A stretch of DNA of 64,000 nt from Anderseniella sp051010195 (GTDB lineage: Bacteria; Pseudomonadota; Alphaproteobacteria; Rhizobiales; Aestuariivirgaceae): contig JBPCVV010000338.1 in assembly GCA_051010195.1 (NCBI GenBank), forward strand, positions 1 through 64,000, given 5' to 3'. A model generated the notes under the pieces. That model did no database searches. It saw nothing but the letters and a program-made list of their open reading frames with translations, and was not told the origin of the DNA. How positions within the stretch are numbered: position 1 is the first letter of the stretch; every line of letters starts with the position of its first letter. Shown here one piece after another: positions 43,226-52,644 of this stretch. The translations under genes were made by a program, and so were the position numbers.

Positions 43226-43816
43226 TCATTTGGTATAGACTTCGCCTGGATAGACACCGAAAAGTGTTTCCTGCGACAGGTATCCCTCATAGCCGCCAAA
43301 CACCGTGTAACACCACTTTCCGTCACAGGACTTCAACTCACCCAACGCGCCTGAGCCGATGCGGGCGACCAGATCTCCGGACGCCGAGGCATCGGCACGC
43401 AAGCGCATGACCTTGTCCTTGGACCACGGGGCTGCAATGACCGTGCGCCTGCCGACCAGCAATCCGTGATAGACCCAGCCTTCGGCACCTTCGCTGTCGC
43501 GAATGCGGCGCCAGTTGTCAAACTCCGCAATGATTTCCACCGGCAGGCTTTTGCGGGTGAAAACCCACGCCACACCATGTTCCTGAGACGGCCCGCGCCG
43601 TACGTTGACCCGTTCAGACTTGAGGCTGACGAATCTTGGAAGCGGCAGTCCAGTCTGGGTCCTGACCACGGGCCCCGCGCTGCTGTTTTCCTGGGCGGCC
43701 TTGGCGGCGCTGAGCGTCGCCGGATTCTGGCTTTCAGTAAACGCATAAATGATGCCGCCTGCGACGGCAAAAGCCAGTCCAGCAAACAACATCCGTCCTA
43801 TGCTAAAACGTCTCAA
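43226..43816 (-). CDS. Membrane-anchored or secreted SH3-domain protein
   Basis: This 196-residue protein has an N-terminal signal or anchor (MLFAGLAFAVAGGIIYAF) and two bacterial SH3-like repeats: one beginning KSERVNVRRGPSQEHGVAWV, the other from KVMRLRADASASGD to KWCYTVFGGYEGYL. Such domains often bind peptidoglycan or its peptides in the periplasm. It matches a family found beside the D-2-hydroxyacid dehydrogenase in many alphaproteobacteria. Specific role unknown. Confidence 0.8.
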   Translation of the reverse strand: MRRFSIGRMLFAGLAFAVAGGIIYAFTESQNPATLSAAKAAQENSSAGPVVRTQTGLPLPRFVSLKSERVNVRRGPSQEHGVAWVFTRKSLPVEIIAEFDNWRRIRDSEGAEGWVYHGLLVGRRTVIAAPWSKDKVMRLRADASASGDLVARIGSGALGELKSCDGKWCYTVFGGYEGYLSQETLFGVYPGEVYTK

Positions 43817-44117
43817 AGCCTTTACCCAAGCCTGACAGAAATCCCACTCATCACCAACCGATCGGGATGATTCCCGGTTGTCACAACCAAAAAGCGTTTA
43901 CCTGGCCGCAATTCACTGGCTGCAGCAACTTTACCGGTGCATTGCAACTCATGGTGCTCCTAATATGCGCCGAAACTCCGATTGCATCAACCAGCACAGT
44001 TTACATGGGCGCTCACGCACCATAAACAAGAACGGATTAATGATTTGTTAGGACTGCAAACCGACCACCCGGTCTGAGCTTTTGCCCAGCACTATGAATT
44101 CGCCAGGAGTTGCCCCC
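43817..44117. other. Divergent intergenic region, no gene seen
   Basis: About 300 bp separate the SH3 protein from the dehydrogenase and should hold both promoters. I see no long open frame with family resemblance, no tRNA and no strong hairpin. AGGAG at 44104-44108 is the dehydrogenase ribosome-binding site. Confidence 0.5.
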
Positions 44118-45107
44118 ATGTCGACGCGCAAACCGACCGTGATTGTCACCCGCAAGCTGCCGGATGTTGTTGAAACTCGCATGCGCGAACTGTTCTCGAC
44201 GACCCTGAATGAAACCGACGCGCCGATGAGCCAGAGCGATCTGGTGGAAGCGGTCAAGAGTGCTGAAGTGCTGGTGCCTACGGTGACCGACAGGATAGAC
44301 AAGTCGATCATCATGCAGGCCGGCGATCAGTTGAAGCTGATCGCCAATTTTGGCACCGGCGTCGACAATATCGACGTGGAAACCGCAACCAACCGCGGGA
44401 TCACCGTCACCAACACGCCTGGCGTGTTGACCGAGGACACCGCGGACATGACGCTGGCGCTGATCCTGGCGGTGTCACGGCGCGTGATTGAGGGTGCCGA
44501 GGCAATCAGCAACGACGAAGTCTGGCAGGGCTGGTCCCCGACCTGGATGCTGGGCCGACGCATTTACGGCAAGCGTCTCGGGATCATCGGGATGGGCCGC
44601 ATCGGGCAGGCGGTGGCACGGCGCGCCAAGGCATTCGGGCTTCAGATACATTATCATAACCGCAAGCCGGTGCATGCCTCGGTCGAGGAGGAACTGGAAG
44701 CAACCTACTGGGAAAGCCTCGACCAGATGTTGGCCCGCATGGACATTATCTCGGTGAACTGCCCGCACACGCCAGGCACCTACCATCTGCTGTCGGCGCG
44801 CCGCATGACATTGCTCAAACCGACTGCCATCATCGTCAATACAGCACGTGGGGAAGTGATTGACGAGAACGCCATGGCGCGCATGCTGGAGAAGGATGAA
44901 CTCGCCGGCGTCGGTCTCGACGTGTTCGAGCACGAGCCGGCGGTAAACCCGCGCCTTTTGCAAAATCCAAAGGCGGTTTTAATGCCGCACATGGGATCCG
45001 CGACCATTGAAGGCCGGGTCGACATGGGTGAAAAGGTCATCATCAACATCAAGACATTTGTCGACGGTCACAAGCCCCCAGACCGGGTCGTGCCGGCCAT
45101 GCTGTGA
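44118..45107 (+). CDS. D-2-hydroxyacid dehydrogenase (glyoxylate reductase-like)
   Basis: This 329-residue NAD(P)H-dependent enzyme likely reduces glyoxylate or hydroxypyruvate. The nucleotide site is GIIGMGRIGQAVARRAKAFG, the catalytic Arg region is VNTARGEVIDE, the Glu is in DVFEHEPAVNP, and the catalytic His is in VLMPHMGSATIE. Start ATG 44118 has AGGAG; the earlier ATG 12 codons upstream is rejected. It converges on pnp with a shared terminator. Exact substrate uncertain within the family. Confidence 0.88.
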   Translation: MSTRKPTVIVTRKLPDVVETRMRELFSTTLNETDAPMSQSDLVEAVKSAEVLVPTVTDRIDKSIIMQAGDQLKLIANFGTGVDNIDVETATNRGITVTNTPGVLTEDTADMTLALILAVSRRVIEGAEAISNDEVWQGWSPTWMLGRRIYGKRLGIIGMGRIGQAVARRAKAFGLQIHYHNRKPVHASVEEELEATYWESLDQMLARMDIISVNCPHTPGTYHLLSARRMTLLKPTAIIVNTARGEVIDENAMARMLEKDELAGVGLDVFEHEPAVNPRLLQNPKAVLMPHMGSATIEGRVDMGEKVIINIKTFVDGHKPPDRVVPAML

Positions 45108-45155
45108 TGCCCATCCGGGTGCACCGCAGGGACATTTGCAAGCGCTGATCCAATT

Positions 45156-45187
45156 AAAAAAGAGCGCCGCAAAACGGCGCTCTTTCA
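45156..45187. terminator. Bidirectional terminator (dehydrogenase and pnp)
   Basis: AAAGAGCGCCG (45161-45171) pairs with CGGCGCTCTTT (45177-45187) around loop CAAAA. A-rich sequence on the left gives a T-run when read on the minus strand, a strong terminator for pnp; on the plus strand the TTT tail is shorter. Confidence 0.85.
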
Positions 45188-45213
45188 ACCATTCTTACGT
45201 CTGGTTCGACCAG

Positions 45214-47337
45214 TCAGTCGTCCTTGGCCTGCGACACGTCTTCGCCGGTTTCCTGGTCGACCTGCTTCATGGACAGGCGAACCTTGCCACGCTGATCAAA
45301 GCCGAGCAGCTTGACCTTCACATCCTGGCCTTCGCTGACAATGTCGGTGACTTTCTCGACGCGCTTGGGCGCCAGTTCGGAAATGTGCACCAGGCCGTCT
45401 TTGGCGCCGAAGAAGTTCACGAAAGCGCCGAAATCGACAACCTTCACGACCTTGCCGTCATAGATCACGCCTTCTTCAGGTTCGGCAACGATGGAGTGGA
45501 TCCAGTCTTTGGCCGCCTTGATCGATGCGCCGTCTGCGGAAGCGATGTTGATCACGCCGTCATCATTGATGTTGACCTTCGCGCCGGTCTTCTCGACGAT
45601 CTCGCGGATCACCTTGCCGCCGGTGCCGATAACCTCGCGGATCTTGTCGGCCGCGATCGTCATGACCTCGATGCGCGGCGCGTGCTCGCCAAGCTCTTCA
45701 CGGCCCTGGGTGATGGCTTCCGCCATCTTGCCCAGGATGTGCATGCGGCCATCCTTGGCCTGGTACAGGGCCGTTGACATGATCTCCTGGGTAATGCCGG
45801 TGATCTTGATGTCCATCTGCAGTGAGGTAATGCCTTCTTCGGTGCCCGCCACCTTGAAATCCATGTCGCCGAGATGGTCCTCGTCGCCGAGAATGTCGGA
45901 CAGGACGGCGAAATTGTCACCTTCAAGAATAAGCCCCATGGCTATGCCGGCGATCGGACGGGTGAGCGGAATGCCCGCGTCCATCATGGCAAGCGATGCA
46001 CCACACACGCTGGCCATTGAAGACGAGCCGTTGGACTCGGTGATTTCTGATACCACGCGGATTGTATAAGGGAACTCTTCCTTTTTCGGCAGCATCGGGT
46101 GCACGGCGCGCCAGGCCAGCTTGCCATGGCCGATTTCACGGCGACCGGTAAAGCCGGTGCGGCCAGTTTCGCCGACCGAGTAGGGCGGGAAGTTGTAATG
46201 CAGCAGGAAGTTTTCCTTGTAGGTGCCTTCCAGTGCGTCAATGAACTGCTCGTCATCACCGGTGCCCAGCGTGGTGACAACCAGCGCCTGGGTTTCACCG
46301 CGGGTGAACAAGGCAGACCCGTGGGTGCGCGGCAGGACACCGACCTCGCACTTGATCTGACGGACATCGGCAAGACCGCGGCCATCAATACGCGACTTGG
46401 TCTCGATGATCTGGCCGCGAACGATGTCGGCTTCCATCGACTTGAAGACTTCACCGACCTTGTTTGGCGCCGGCGCATTTTCATCCTCAGGATCACACAG
46501 ATCTTCGACAACCTTTGCCTTGGCAGCGGAAATGGCCTCGTAACGCTCTTCCTTGCCGGCGATTGAATAAGCTGCCTGCAGGTCTTTTTCGGCCAGCTTG
46601 CGCGCTGACGTCAGCAACGCGGACGTGTCTTCGACGACGTGCTCGCGAGGTTCGCGGGCTGCGCGTTCCGCCAGGCGGATGATCGCTTCAATAACCGGCT
46701 GGAAATCTTCATGGCCCTTCATCACCGCGCCGAGCATGACTTCCTCGGATAGTTCCTGGGCTTCTGATTCAACCATCAGCACCGCGTCGGTGGTGCCTGC
46801 GACCACCAGGTCCAGAACTGAATCGGGCATCTGCTCAAGTGTCGGATTGACCACATACTCGCCGTCAATATAGCCGACACGTGCAGCGCCGATCGGTCCC
46901 AGGAATGGGGCACCGGACAGGCACAGGGCCGCGGACGCGCCTACCATGGCAACGATATCCGGATCATTTTCAAGGTCGTGGCTGAGCACGGTCAGGATCA
47001 CCTGTGTTTCGCACTTGAAGCCTTTTGCAAACAGCGGACGAATAGGACGGTCGATCAGTCGGCAAACCAGGGTTTCCTTTTCCGACGGCCTTGCTTCGCG
47101 CTTGAAAAACCCGCCGGGGATCTTGCCGGCAGCATAAGTCTTTTCCTGGTAGTTCACGGTCAGCGGAAAGAAGTCCAGGCCGGGCTTGGGTGCACGGTCG
47201 GCAACCACGGTCGCCAGCACTGTCGTTTCACCATAGGTCGCCAGAACGGCGCCATCGGCTTGGCGTGCAACGCGGCCGGTTTCCAGCCTCAGCGTGCGTC
47301 CAGCCCACTCAATTTCTTCGACATGAATGTCAAACAT
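45214..47337 (-). CDS. pnp: Polyribonucleotide nucleotidyltransferase
   Basis: This 707-residue trimeric exoribonuclease degrades RNA from the 3' end with phosphate. Two RNase PH domains are visible (first from FDIHVEEIEWAGRTL; second with TRGETQALVVTTLGTGDDEQ), then a KH domain (IREVIGTGGKVIREIVEKTG) and an S1 domain (YDGKVVKVVDFGAFVNFFGA). ATG 47337 has AGGA at 9 bases and is preferred to the ATG two codons earlier. It is downstream of rpsO, the usual order. Confidence 0.97.
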   Translation of the reverse strand: MFDIHVEEIEWAGRTLRLETGRVARQADGAVLATYGETTVLATVVADRAPKPGLDFFPLTVNYQEKTYAAGKIPGGFFKREARPSEKETLVCRLIDRPIRPLFAKGFKCETQVILTVLSHDLENDPDIVAMVGASAALCLSGAPFLGPIGAARVGYIDGEYVVNPTLEQMPDSVLDLVVAGTTDAVLMVESEAQELSEEVMLGAVMKGHEDFQPVIEAIIRLAERAAREPREHVVEDTSALLTSARKLAEKDLQAAYSIAGKEERYEAISAAKAKVVEDLCDPEDENAPAPNKVGEVFKSMEADIVRGQIIETKSRIDGRGLADVRQIKCEVGVLPRTHGSALFTRGETQALVVTTLGTGDDEQFIDALEGTYKENFLLHYNFPPYSVGETGRTGFTGRREIGHGKLAWRAVHPMLPKKEEFPYTIRVVSEITESNGSSSMASVCGASLAMMDAGIPLTRPIAGIAMGLILEGDNFAVLSDILGDEDHLGDMDFKVAGTEEGITSLQMDIKITGITQEIMSTALYQAKDGRMHILGKMAEAITQGREELGEHAPRIEVMTIAADKIREVIGTGGKVIREIVEKTGAKVNINDDGVINIASADGASIKAAKDWIHSIVAEPEEGVIYDGKVVKVVDFGAFVNFFGAKDGLVHISELAPKRVEKVTDIVSEGQDVKVKLLGFDQRGKVRLSMKQVDQETGEDVSQAKDD

Positions 47338-47507
47338 CAACATATTTCCTTACATGTATGGTAGAGCTGAAACCGGATACAAAAACAGTTTGTGCATCTC
47401 CAGGTTCAGCTCCGGCCCCTGCCGCCGTCAGTTTTCAATTTTTTGCGGCTTTCCCCGGGCGGGCCATCAGCACCCGGCCCCATTGCCGTACGTGCCAAAA
47501 AGGGGAA

Positions 47508-47541
47508 ACGGGCGGCTTTCTGGTTCAGGAAAACCACCCGC
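47508..47541 (-). terminator. rpsO-pnp intergenic hairpin
   Basis: On the minus-strand RNA, bases 47541-47530 pair with 47519-47508 over 12 bp, including three G-U wobbles and one terminal wobble, around a 10-base loop. A pyrimidine stretch with TTTTT follows at 47504-47499. It could be a weak terminator or an RNase III/PNPase control hairpin as known between rpsO and pnp of E. coli; the function here is inferred. Confidence 0.5.
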
Positions 47542-47556
47542 TCATTTTCACTTAAA

Positions 47557-47826
47557 TTACCGCCGGATACCGAGCCGTTCGATAATGCTCTTGTAGCGGG
47601 GTTCGTCACGCACCTTGACATAGTCAAGCAACTTGCGGCGCTGGCTGACCAGCTTGAGCAGACCGCGGCGTGAATGGTTGTCTTTCTTGTGGGTCTGGAA
47701 ATGACCCGTCAGGTTCTTGATCCGTTCGGTCAGGATCGCGACCTGCACTTCCGGAGAACCGGTATCGCCGTCAGCAGTGGCGTATTCCTTCACAAGCTCC
47801 TGCTTGCGATCAGGCGTAATCGACAT
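47557..47826 (-). CDS. rpsO: 30S ribosomal protein S15
   Basis: This 89-residue protein binds 16S rRNA and bridges to 23S rRNA. The S15 signature HKKDNHSRRGLLKLVSQRR is complete, and the size is exactly that of the family. It follows truB after a terminator and precedes pnp. Confidence 0.97.
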   Translation of the reverse strand: MSITPDRKQELVKEYATADGDTGSPEVQVAILTERIKNLTGHFQTHKKDNHSRRGLLKLVSQRRKLLDYVKVRDEPRYKSIIERLGIRR

Positions 47827-47890
47827 CGGGAAATCCTTTCAAATTGAGGAACAGGACGCCTAAAGCCGGGATGTCGTCCAGCGAAGGCCA

Positions 47891-47918
47891 TGAAAAAACA
47901 CCGGGACAACCCGGTGTT
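47891..47918 (-). terminator. Terminator after truB
   Basis: On the minus strand AACACCGGG (47918-47910) pairs with CCCGGTGTT (47905-47897) around TTGT and runs into TTTT. It lies 60 bp past the truB stop and before rpsO, separating the long nusA-truB operon from rpsO-pnp. Confidence 0.85.
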
Positions 47919-47978
47919 GGGGGAGCATATAACTGAAATGCAACGGCAATGCCAGACCAAAAGGCAAAACTGTTGGTG

Positions 47979-48890
47979 TCAGTCGTTCAGCTGAAATACC
48001 CGCACCGGCTGTATCAACCCATCGTTGACCTGCGCCATGGCCAGCGGTGCGCCCGACCGAGTCAGCAGCAAGTCATCTCCGTTGCGAAGCTCACTGCCGG
48101 CCGAAGTCGCGACCGGGTTGCCGTGAGCCACTTTGGCCGCCGCCAACTCGTCCAGCTCCACCACCGGCAGATGACCCAGGACGGCCGCCAGCGGATGCAG
48201 CACATCAGCAAGCTGACTTTCACTTGCATCATCAAAAACCGAAGCACTAACACATCGATCAATTAACACTGTTCCGGTAGCGACGCGGCGAAGGGCTGTG
48301 ACATGACCTTCAGTACCAAGCGCTGCAGCCATGTCACGGGCCAGCGAGCGGACATAGGTGCCCTTGCCGCAGGATACCTCAAAATCGGCATGGTCTGCAT
48401 CCGGGCAGCCGATCAGCTCCAAGCTTTCCACCTGGACCGTTCGCGTAACCATCTCGACCTGTTCGCCGGCCCGGGCCAGGTCGTAGGCACGCTGGCCATC
48501 GATCTTTATGGCGGAATAGACCGGCGGCTCCTGCTCGATCTGTCCGGTGAATTCAGGTAGAACATCAGCGATTTCCTGCGGTGCCGGGCGCACTGCACTG
48601 GTCGCGCGCACCTCGCCTTCTGCATCACATGTCACGGTGGCTTCGCCCCAGCGAACGGTGAATGTGTAGGTCTTCAGCGCATCGGTCATATGGGGAACTG
48701 TTTTGGTGGCTTCACCCAGGGCAATGGCCAGCAGGCCGGTAGCCAGAGGATCAAGCGTGCCGGCATGACCGGCCTTTTGCGCGTCAAATGCGCGCCGCAC
48801 CATCGACACAGCCTGCGTGGAGCCCATGCCCAGGGGCTTGTCCAGAAATACCCAGCCGTGGATGCGGTTTCCCTTTTTACGCCTAGCCAA
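47979..48890 (-). CDS. truB: tRNA pseudouridine synthase B
   Basis: This 303-residue enzyme makes pseudouridine 55 in tRNA. The catalytic Asp is in AGHAGTLDPLATGLL near 41-55. Other family blocks are GWVFLDKPLGMGST, VYSAIKIDGQRAYDLAR and CGKGTYVRSLARDMA. It is 14 bp from rbfA in the translation operon. Confidence 0.96.
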   Translation of the reverse strand: MARRKKGNRIHGWVFLDKPLGMGSTQAVSMVRRAFDAQKAGHAGTLDPLATGLLAIALGEATKTVPHMTDALKTYTFTVRWGEATVTCDAEGEVRATSAVRPAPQEIADVLPEFTGQIEQEPPVYSAIKIDGQRAYDLARAGEQVEMVTRTVQVESLELIGCPDADHADFEVSCGKGTYVRSLARDMAAALGTEGHVTALRRVATGTVLIDRCVSASVFDDASESQLADVLHPLAAVLGHLPVVELDELAAAKVAHGNPVATSAGSELRNGDDLLLTRSGAPLAMAQVNDGLIQPVRVFQLND

Positions 48891-48904
48891 GCGGGTTCAC
48901 GCTT

Positions 48905-49312
48905 TCAGTCTTCACGGTCCGGCCCGAGATCGGCCTTGACCTTCGGGTCGGCAAGCAGGGCATCGATACTGGAGGCATAGTCGATTGAGTTGTCGATGCG
49001 AAACTTGATTTCCGGCATGAATTTCAACTGCAGTTTGGGCGCCAGTTCTCCCCGGATGAACTTGCGGTGACGCGTCAGCGCGTCCACTAGCGCATCACCA
49101 TCACCGGACGGCTGGAACGGGCGGATATAGGCCGTGGCGGTCCTGAGATCCGGCGTGGCCGATACTTCCAGCACCGTGACCCCGGTCTTCTCGACGACCG
49201 GATCCATTACATCGCCGCGCATGAAAAGGGCCGACAGTTCATGGCGGATCAGTTCACCGACGCGCAGCTGGCGCTGCGACGGGCCCTTGGCGGCTTTTGG
49301 TCTCGGTTTCAT
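48905..49312 (-). CDS. rbfA: Ribosome-binding factor A
   Basis: This 135-residue KH-fold protein helps mature the 5' end of 16S rRNA in the 30S subunit. The family pattern RQLRVGELIRHELSAL and the end RIDNSIDYASSIDALL are present. ATG 49312 has AAGGA at 7 bases; upstream ATG and ATG-like codons are rejected. It lies between infB and truB, the standard order. Confidence 0.94.
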   Translation of the reverse strand: MKPRPKAAKGPSQRQLRVGELIRHELSALFMRGDVMDPVVEKTGVTVLEVSATPDLRTATAYIRPFQPSGDGDALVDALTRHRKFIRGELAPKLQLKFMPEIKFRIDNSIDYASSIDALLADPKVKADLGPDRED

Positions 49313-49387
49313 CGTCAAGTCCTTCATCAGACAGACGGGTCGGGCGAGCCCTCGCAAGGCCCGCCCGTACCCTGTCTCGTCGATGCC

Positions 49388-51988
49388 TTACAGCGAGCGC
49401 TGAACACTTTCCACGGTAAAGCACTCGATCACGTCACCAGGGCGCATGTCCTGGTAGTTCTCAAACGCCATGCCGCATTCCTGACCGACCTGGACCTCCT
49501 TGACCTCGTCCTTGAAGCGCTTGAGCGTCGACAGCGTGCCTTCGTGGACAACCACATTGTCGCGCACGAGGCGCACCTTGGCGCCACGCTGGACATTGCC
49601 TTCCACAACCCGGCAACCTGCAACCTTGCCGACTTTGGTGATGTTGAAGACCTCGAGGATCTCGGCATTGCCGAGGAAGGTTTCGCGCAGATCCGGCGAC
49701 AGCAGGCCGGACATGGCCGCTTTCACATCGTCAACCAGATCATAGATGATGTTGTAGTAGCGGATTTCGATGCCATTGGTTTCAGCCGAATCACGCGCCT
49801 GCTTGTTGGCTCTGACGTCAAAGCCGACAACGATGGCGTTGGATGCCTGCGCCAGCTGTACGTCGGACTCCGAAATGCCGCCGACTGCATAATGCACCAC
49901 GCGGGCGGCCACCTCGTCGGTGCCGAGCTTGTCGAGTGCCTGCACGATGGCTTCTGCCGAACCCTGTACATCAGCCTTGATGAGGATCGGGAACTCCTGC
50001 TTGCCGCTTTCCTTGAGCTGGCTCATCATCTGCTCCAGCGACGACCTGGCGCTCGGGGCACCCCGGTTATCGCGCATCTTGCGGGAGCGATATTCGGTGA
50101 TCTCACGGGCCCGGCCTTCGTGTTCCACCACGACGATCTGGTCACCTGCCTCGGGAGCCGAGTTCATGCCCAGAACCTCCACGGGCACTGACGGGCCGGC
50201 TTCGGGAATACTGTCGCCCTTGTCATTGATCAGGGCGCGAACCTTGCCCCAGGCAGAACCTGCGACAACAATGTCACCGACGTGCAAGGTACCACGGTGC
50301 ACCAGGACGGTAGCGACAGGACCGCGGCCCTTGTCCAGTTGTGCTTCGACCACGATACCGTCGGCGGCGCGATCAGGATTGGCCTGCAGGTTGAGCAATT
50401 CCGACTGCAGCAGGATCGCCTCGAGCAGCTTGTCCAGGTTGGTACCCTTGAGCGCGGATATCTCCACCTCGAGCACGTCACCGCTCATGCTTTCGACGAT
50501 CACTTCATGGTTCAACAGGTCTGTCCGGACCCGTGTCGGGTCCGCATCTTCCTTGTCCATCTTGTTAATCGCGACAATCAGCGGCACACCGGCCTCGCGG
50601 GCATGGCTGATGGCCTCGATTGTCTGCGGCATGACGCCATCGTCTGCCGCCACGACCAGGACAACGATATCCGTGGCCTTGGCACCGCGGGCCCGCATGG
50701 CGGTAAACGCCGCATGGCCCGGTGTGTCGATGAAGGTCACCAGACCATTGTCGGTTTCAACCTGATAGGCGCCGATATGCTGAGTGATACCGCCGGCCTC
50801 GCCGGACACCACAGATTCGTTGCGCAGCGCATCCAGCAGTGACGTCTTGCCGTGATCGACATGGCCCATGACGGTCACAATCGGTGCGCGGGGCTTCAAG
50901 CTGTCGGCAGGATCATCATCACCTGCCAGGCCTTCTTCAACATCAGATTCAGAGACCCGCTTGACGGTATGACCAAAGTCTTCCGCGATCAGCTGGGCGG
51001 TATCGGTATCAATGATGTCATTGATGGTGTGCATCTCACCCTGCTTCATCAGGAACTTGATGACATCAACGGCACGTTCACTCATGCGGTTGGCCAGTTC
51101 TTGAATGGTGATCACTTCAGGAATGGTCACTTCACGGGCAACCTTCTCCTTGGTTACCGAACCGCCCATGGCCTGCTTCTTCTGGCGTTCCTGGCGGCGG
51201 CGGAATGCAGCCAGTGAACGCGCCCGCCCACCATCGTCGTTGAGCGCATTGGAAATAGTCAGCTTGCCGCGGCGCCGGTCAGAATCGTTGCGCGGCTTGG
51301 GCGCGGCTGCCGGCTTGTCGGCCCCCCCGGCGGGACGCCGGGATTTCGGACGACCTGCTTCGGCAGCGGGTTCCGGTGCAGCGGCCGCCTTGGTGGCCTT
51401 CAGCTCTTCCGCGGCCTGCTTGGCCTCCGCGTCCGCAGCACGTTTTGCCGCGCGGCGGGTCTCTTCGGCTTCCTTTTCAACACGCTCGGCAGCTTCGCGT
51501 GCTTCACGGTCAGCACGCTCGACGGCTTCTATCTCGGCGCGCTTCTTGTCCTCGATGTCCCGCTGGCGCGCTTCCACCAGCGCCCGCTCACGGGCTTCGG
51601 CTTCTTCAGCGGTCAGCGTACGCAACACTTTCGGCGCACCCACCGTCTTGACGGCCGGGCGCTTTGCTTCGGCTGTTTCTGCCGCCGCAGCGGCCGCAGG
51701 CGCTGGCGCAGCGGGACTGGCAGGTACCGCGCCCGGACTGTCTGCGGCGGGCTTGGCATCAGGTACCGCCGCAGGCGCTTGTGCCGGTGCTTCCGTCTTG
51801 GCAGCCGGGGCTGCGGGCTTCGCACCCGGCGCTCCGATTATGCGCTTGCGCTTGGTTTCCACCACAACGGTTTTGGACCGTCCGTGGGAGAAGTTCTGGC
51901 GTACCCTGCTCTGGCCACCGCCGCGCAAGCCGAGTGTCCGTCCGCCAGGACGTTCGTTACCATTGTCGTTGTCGTTCGTGTCACTCAT
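49388..51988 (-). CDS. infB: Translation initiation factor IF-2
   Basis: This 866-residue GTPase places initiator tRNA on the 30S subunit. The first 250 residues are low-complexity, rich in Ala, Pro, Glu and Lys, with a coiled-coil-like Glu/Arg run (EAVERADREAREAAERVEKE). The IF2_N domain follows, then the G domain with VMGHVDHGKTSLLDALR (G1), DTPGH and NKMDKEDADP. Domains II and C2 complete it. It is 6 bp from ylxR. Confidence 0.97.
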   Translation of the reverse strand: MSDTNDNDNGNERPGGRTLGLRGGGQSRVRQNFSHGRSKTVVVETKRKRIIGAPGAKPAAPAAKTEAPAQAPAAVPDAKPAADSPGAVPASPAAPAPAAAAAAETAEAKRPAVKTVGAPKVLRTLTAEEAEARERALVEARQRDIEDKKRAEIEAVERADREAREAAERVEKEAEETRRAAKRAADAEAKQAAEELKATKAAAAPEPAAEAGRPKSRRPAGGADKPAAAPKPRNDSDRRRGKLTISNALNDDGGRARSLAAFRRRQERQKKQAMGGSVTKEKVAREVTIPEVITIQELANRMSERAVDVIKFLMKQGEMHTINDIIDTDTAQLIAEDFGHTVKRVSESDVEEGLAGDDDPADSLKPRAPIVTVMGHVDHGKTSLLDALRNESVVSGEAGGITQHIGAYQVETDNGLVTFIDTPGHAAFTAMRARGAKATDIVVLVVAADDGVMPQTIEAISHAREAGVPLIVAINKMDKEDADPTRVRTDLLNHEVIVESMSGDVLEVEISALKGTNLDKLLEAILLQSELLNLQANPDRAADGIVVEAQLDKGRGPVATVLVHRGTLHVGDIVVAGSAWGKVRALINDKGDSIPEAGPSVPVEVLGMNSAPEAGDQIVVVEHEGRAREITEYRSRKMRDNRGAPSARSSLEQMMSQLKESGKQEFPILIKADVQGSAEAIVQALDKLGTDEVAARVVHYAVGGISESDVQLAQASNAIVVGFDVRANKQARDSAETNGIEIRYYNIIYDLVDDVKAAMSGLLSPDLRETFLGNAEILEVFNITKVGKVAGCRVVEGNVQRGAKVRLVRDNVVVHEGTLSTLKRFKDEVKEVQVGQECGMAFENYQDMRPGDVIECFTVESVQRSL

Positions 51989-51994
51989 TGCGTA

Positions 51995-52627
51995 TCAGCT
52001 TTCCGCTTGTGCGGCTCCGTTTGACTCAAATACTTCATATCGTCTTGCGCAGGCCAGAAACTTTTGCGCCAGGCCACCGGGGTTGATGGCAGCATGTATC
52101 ACATTTGTACGCCCCAATGCCAAATCCAAATCAGCAGATGCGAAACATTCCACCAACTGCCCGGCCTGATCGGCGCTGCGCAGTTTTCCGGACAGTTTCC
52201 GGCGACCGTCCTGCGCCCCGTCCGACGCGGCAATCAGAACCGCTGCCCGGCCATGCACGATGGCAGCCTCAGTCTTCTCAAACCCGGCCACAACCTGGCC
52301 TGCCTTCGACGCCAGAGACAGGCTCGACATGGCGTCCTTCAGCAACAGCCGCGCGATAAGATCGGCCGGATTATCCGGCAACTTCAACTCAGTCCTGAGC
52401 GCGCGCGTAAATACCTTGCGCCTGACCGCCTCGGCCACGGCCGCGCGCGACAAGCTCAGCCATACGCCGCGCCCCGGCAAGCATTCTTTCAGGTCAGGTA
52501 CCAGGTCTCCGTCCGGCGAGGCAACAAAGCGCAACAGGTCGACACGCGGCCGCTGGGTGCGCGTCAACGCACACATGCGGACATTGGTGTCGTCCTCGAG
52601 GATGGTTTGTTGTGCCAGACCTGTCAT
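51995..52627 (-). CDS. ylxR: YlxR-family RNA-binding protein with L7Ae-like domain
   Basis: This 210-residue protein has an N-terminal YlxR domain (RMCALTRTQRPRVDLLRFV, then LPGRGVWL) and a C-terminal L7Ae/L30e-like region (SLSLASKAGQVVAGFEKTEA). It sits between nusA and infB in most bacteria. YlxR proteins bind RNA and have been linked to RNase P and translation; the exact role is not settled. Confidence 0.9.
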   Translation of the reverse strand: MTGLAQQTILEDDTNVRMCALTRTQRPRVDLLRFVASPDGDLVPDLKECLPGRGVWLSLSRAAVAEAVRRKVFTRALRTELKLPDNPADLIARLLLKDAMSSLSLASKAGQVVAGFEKTEAAIVHGRAAVLIAASDGAQDGRRKLSGKLRSADQAGQLVECFASADLDLALGRTNVIHAAINPGGLAQKFLACARRYEVFESNGAAQAES

Positions 52628-52644
52628 GTTGTCGGGTGGTCACC

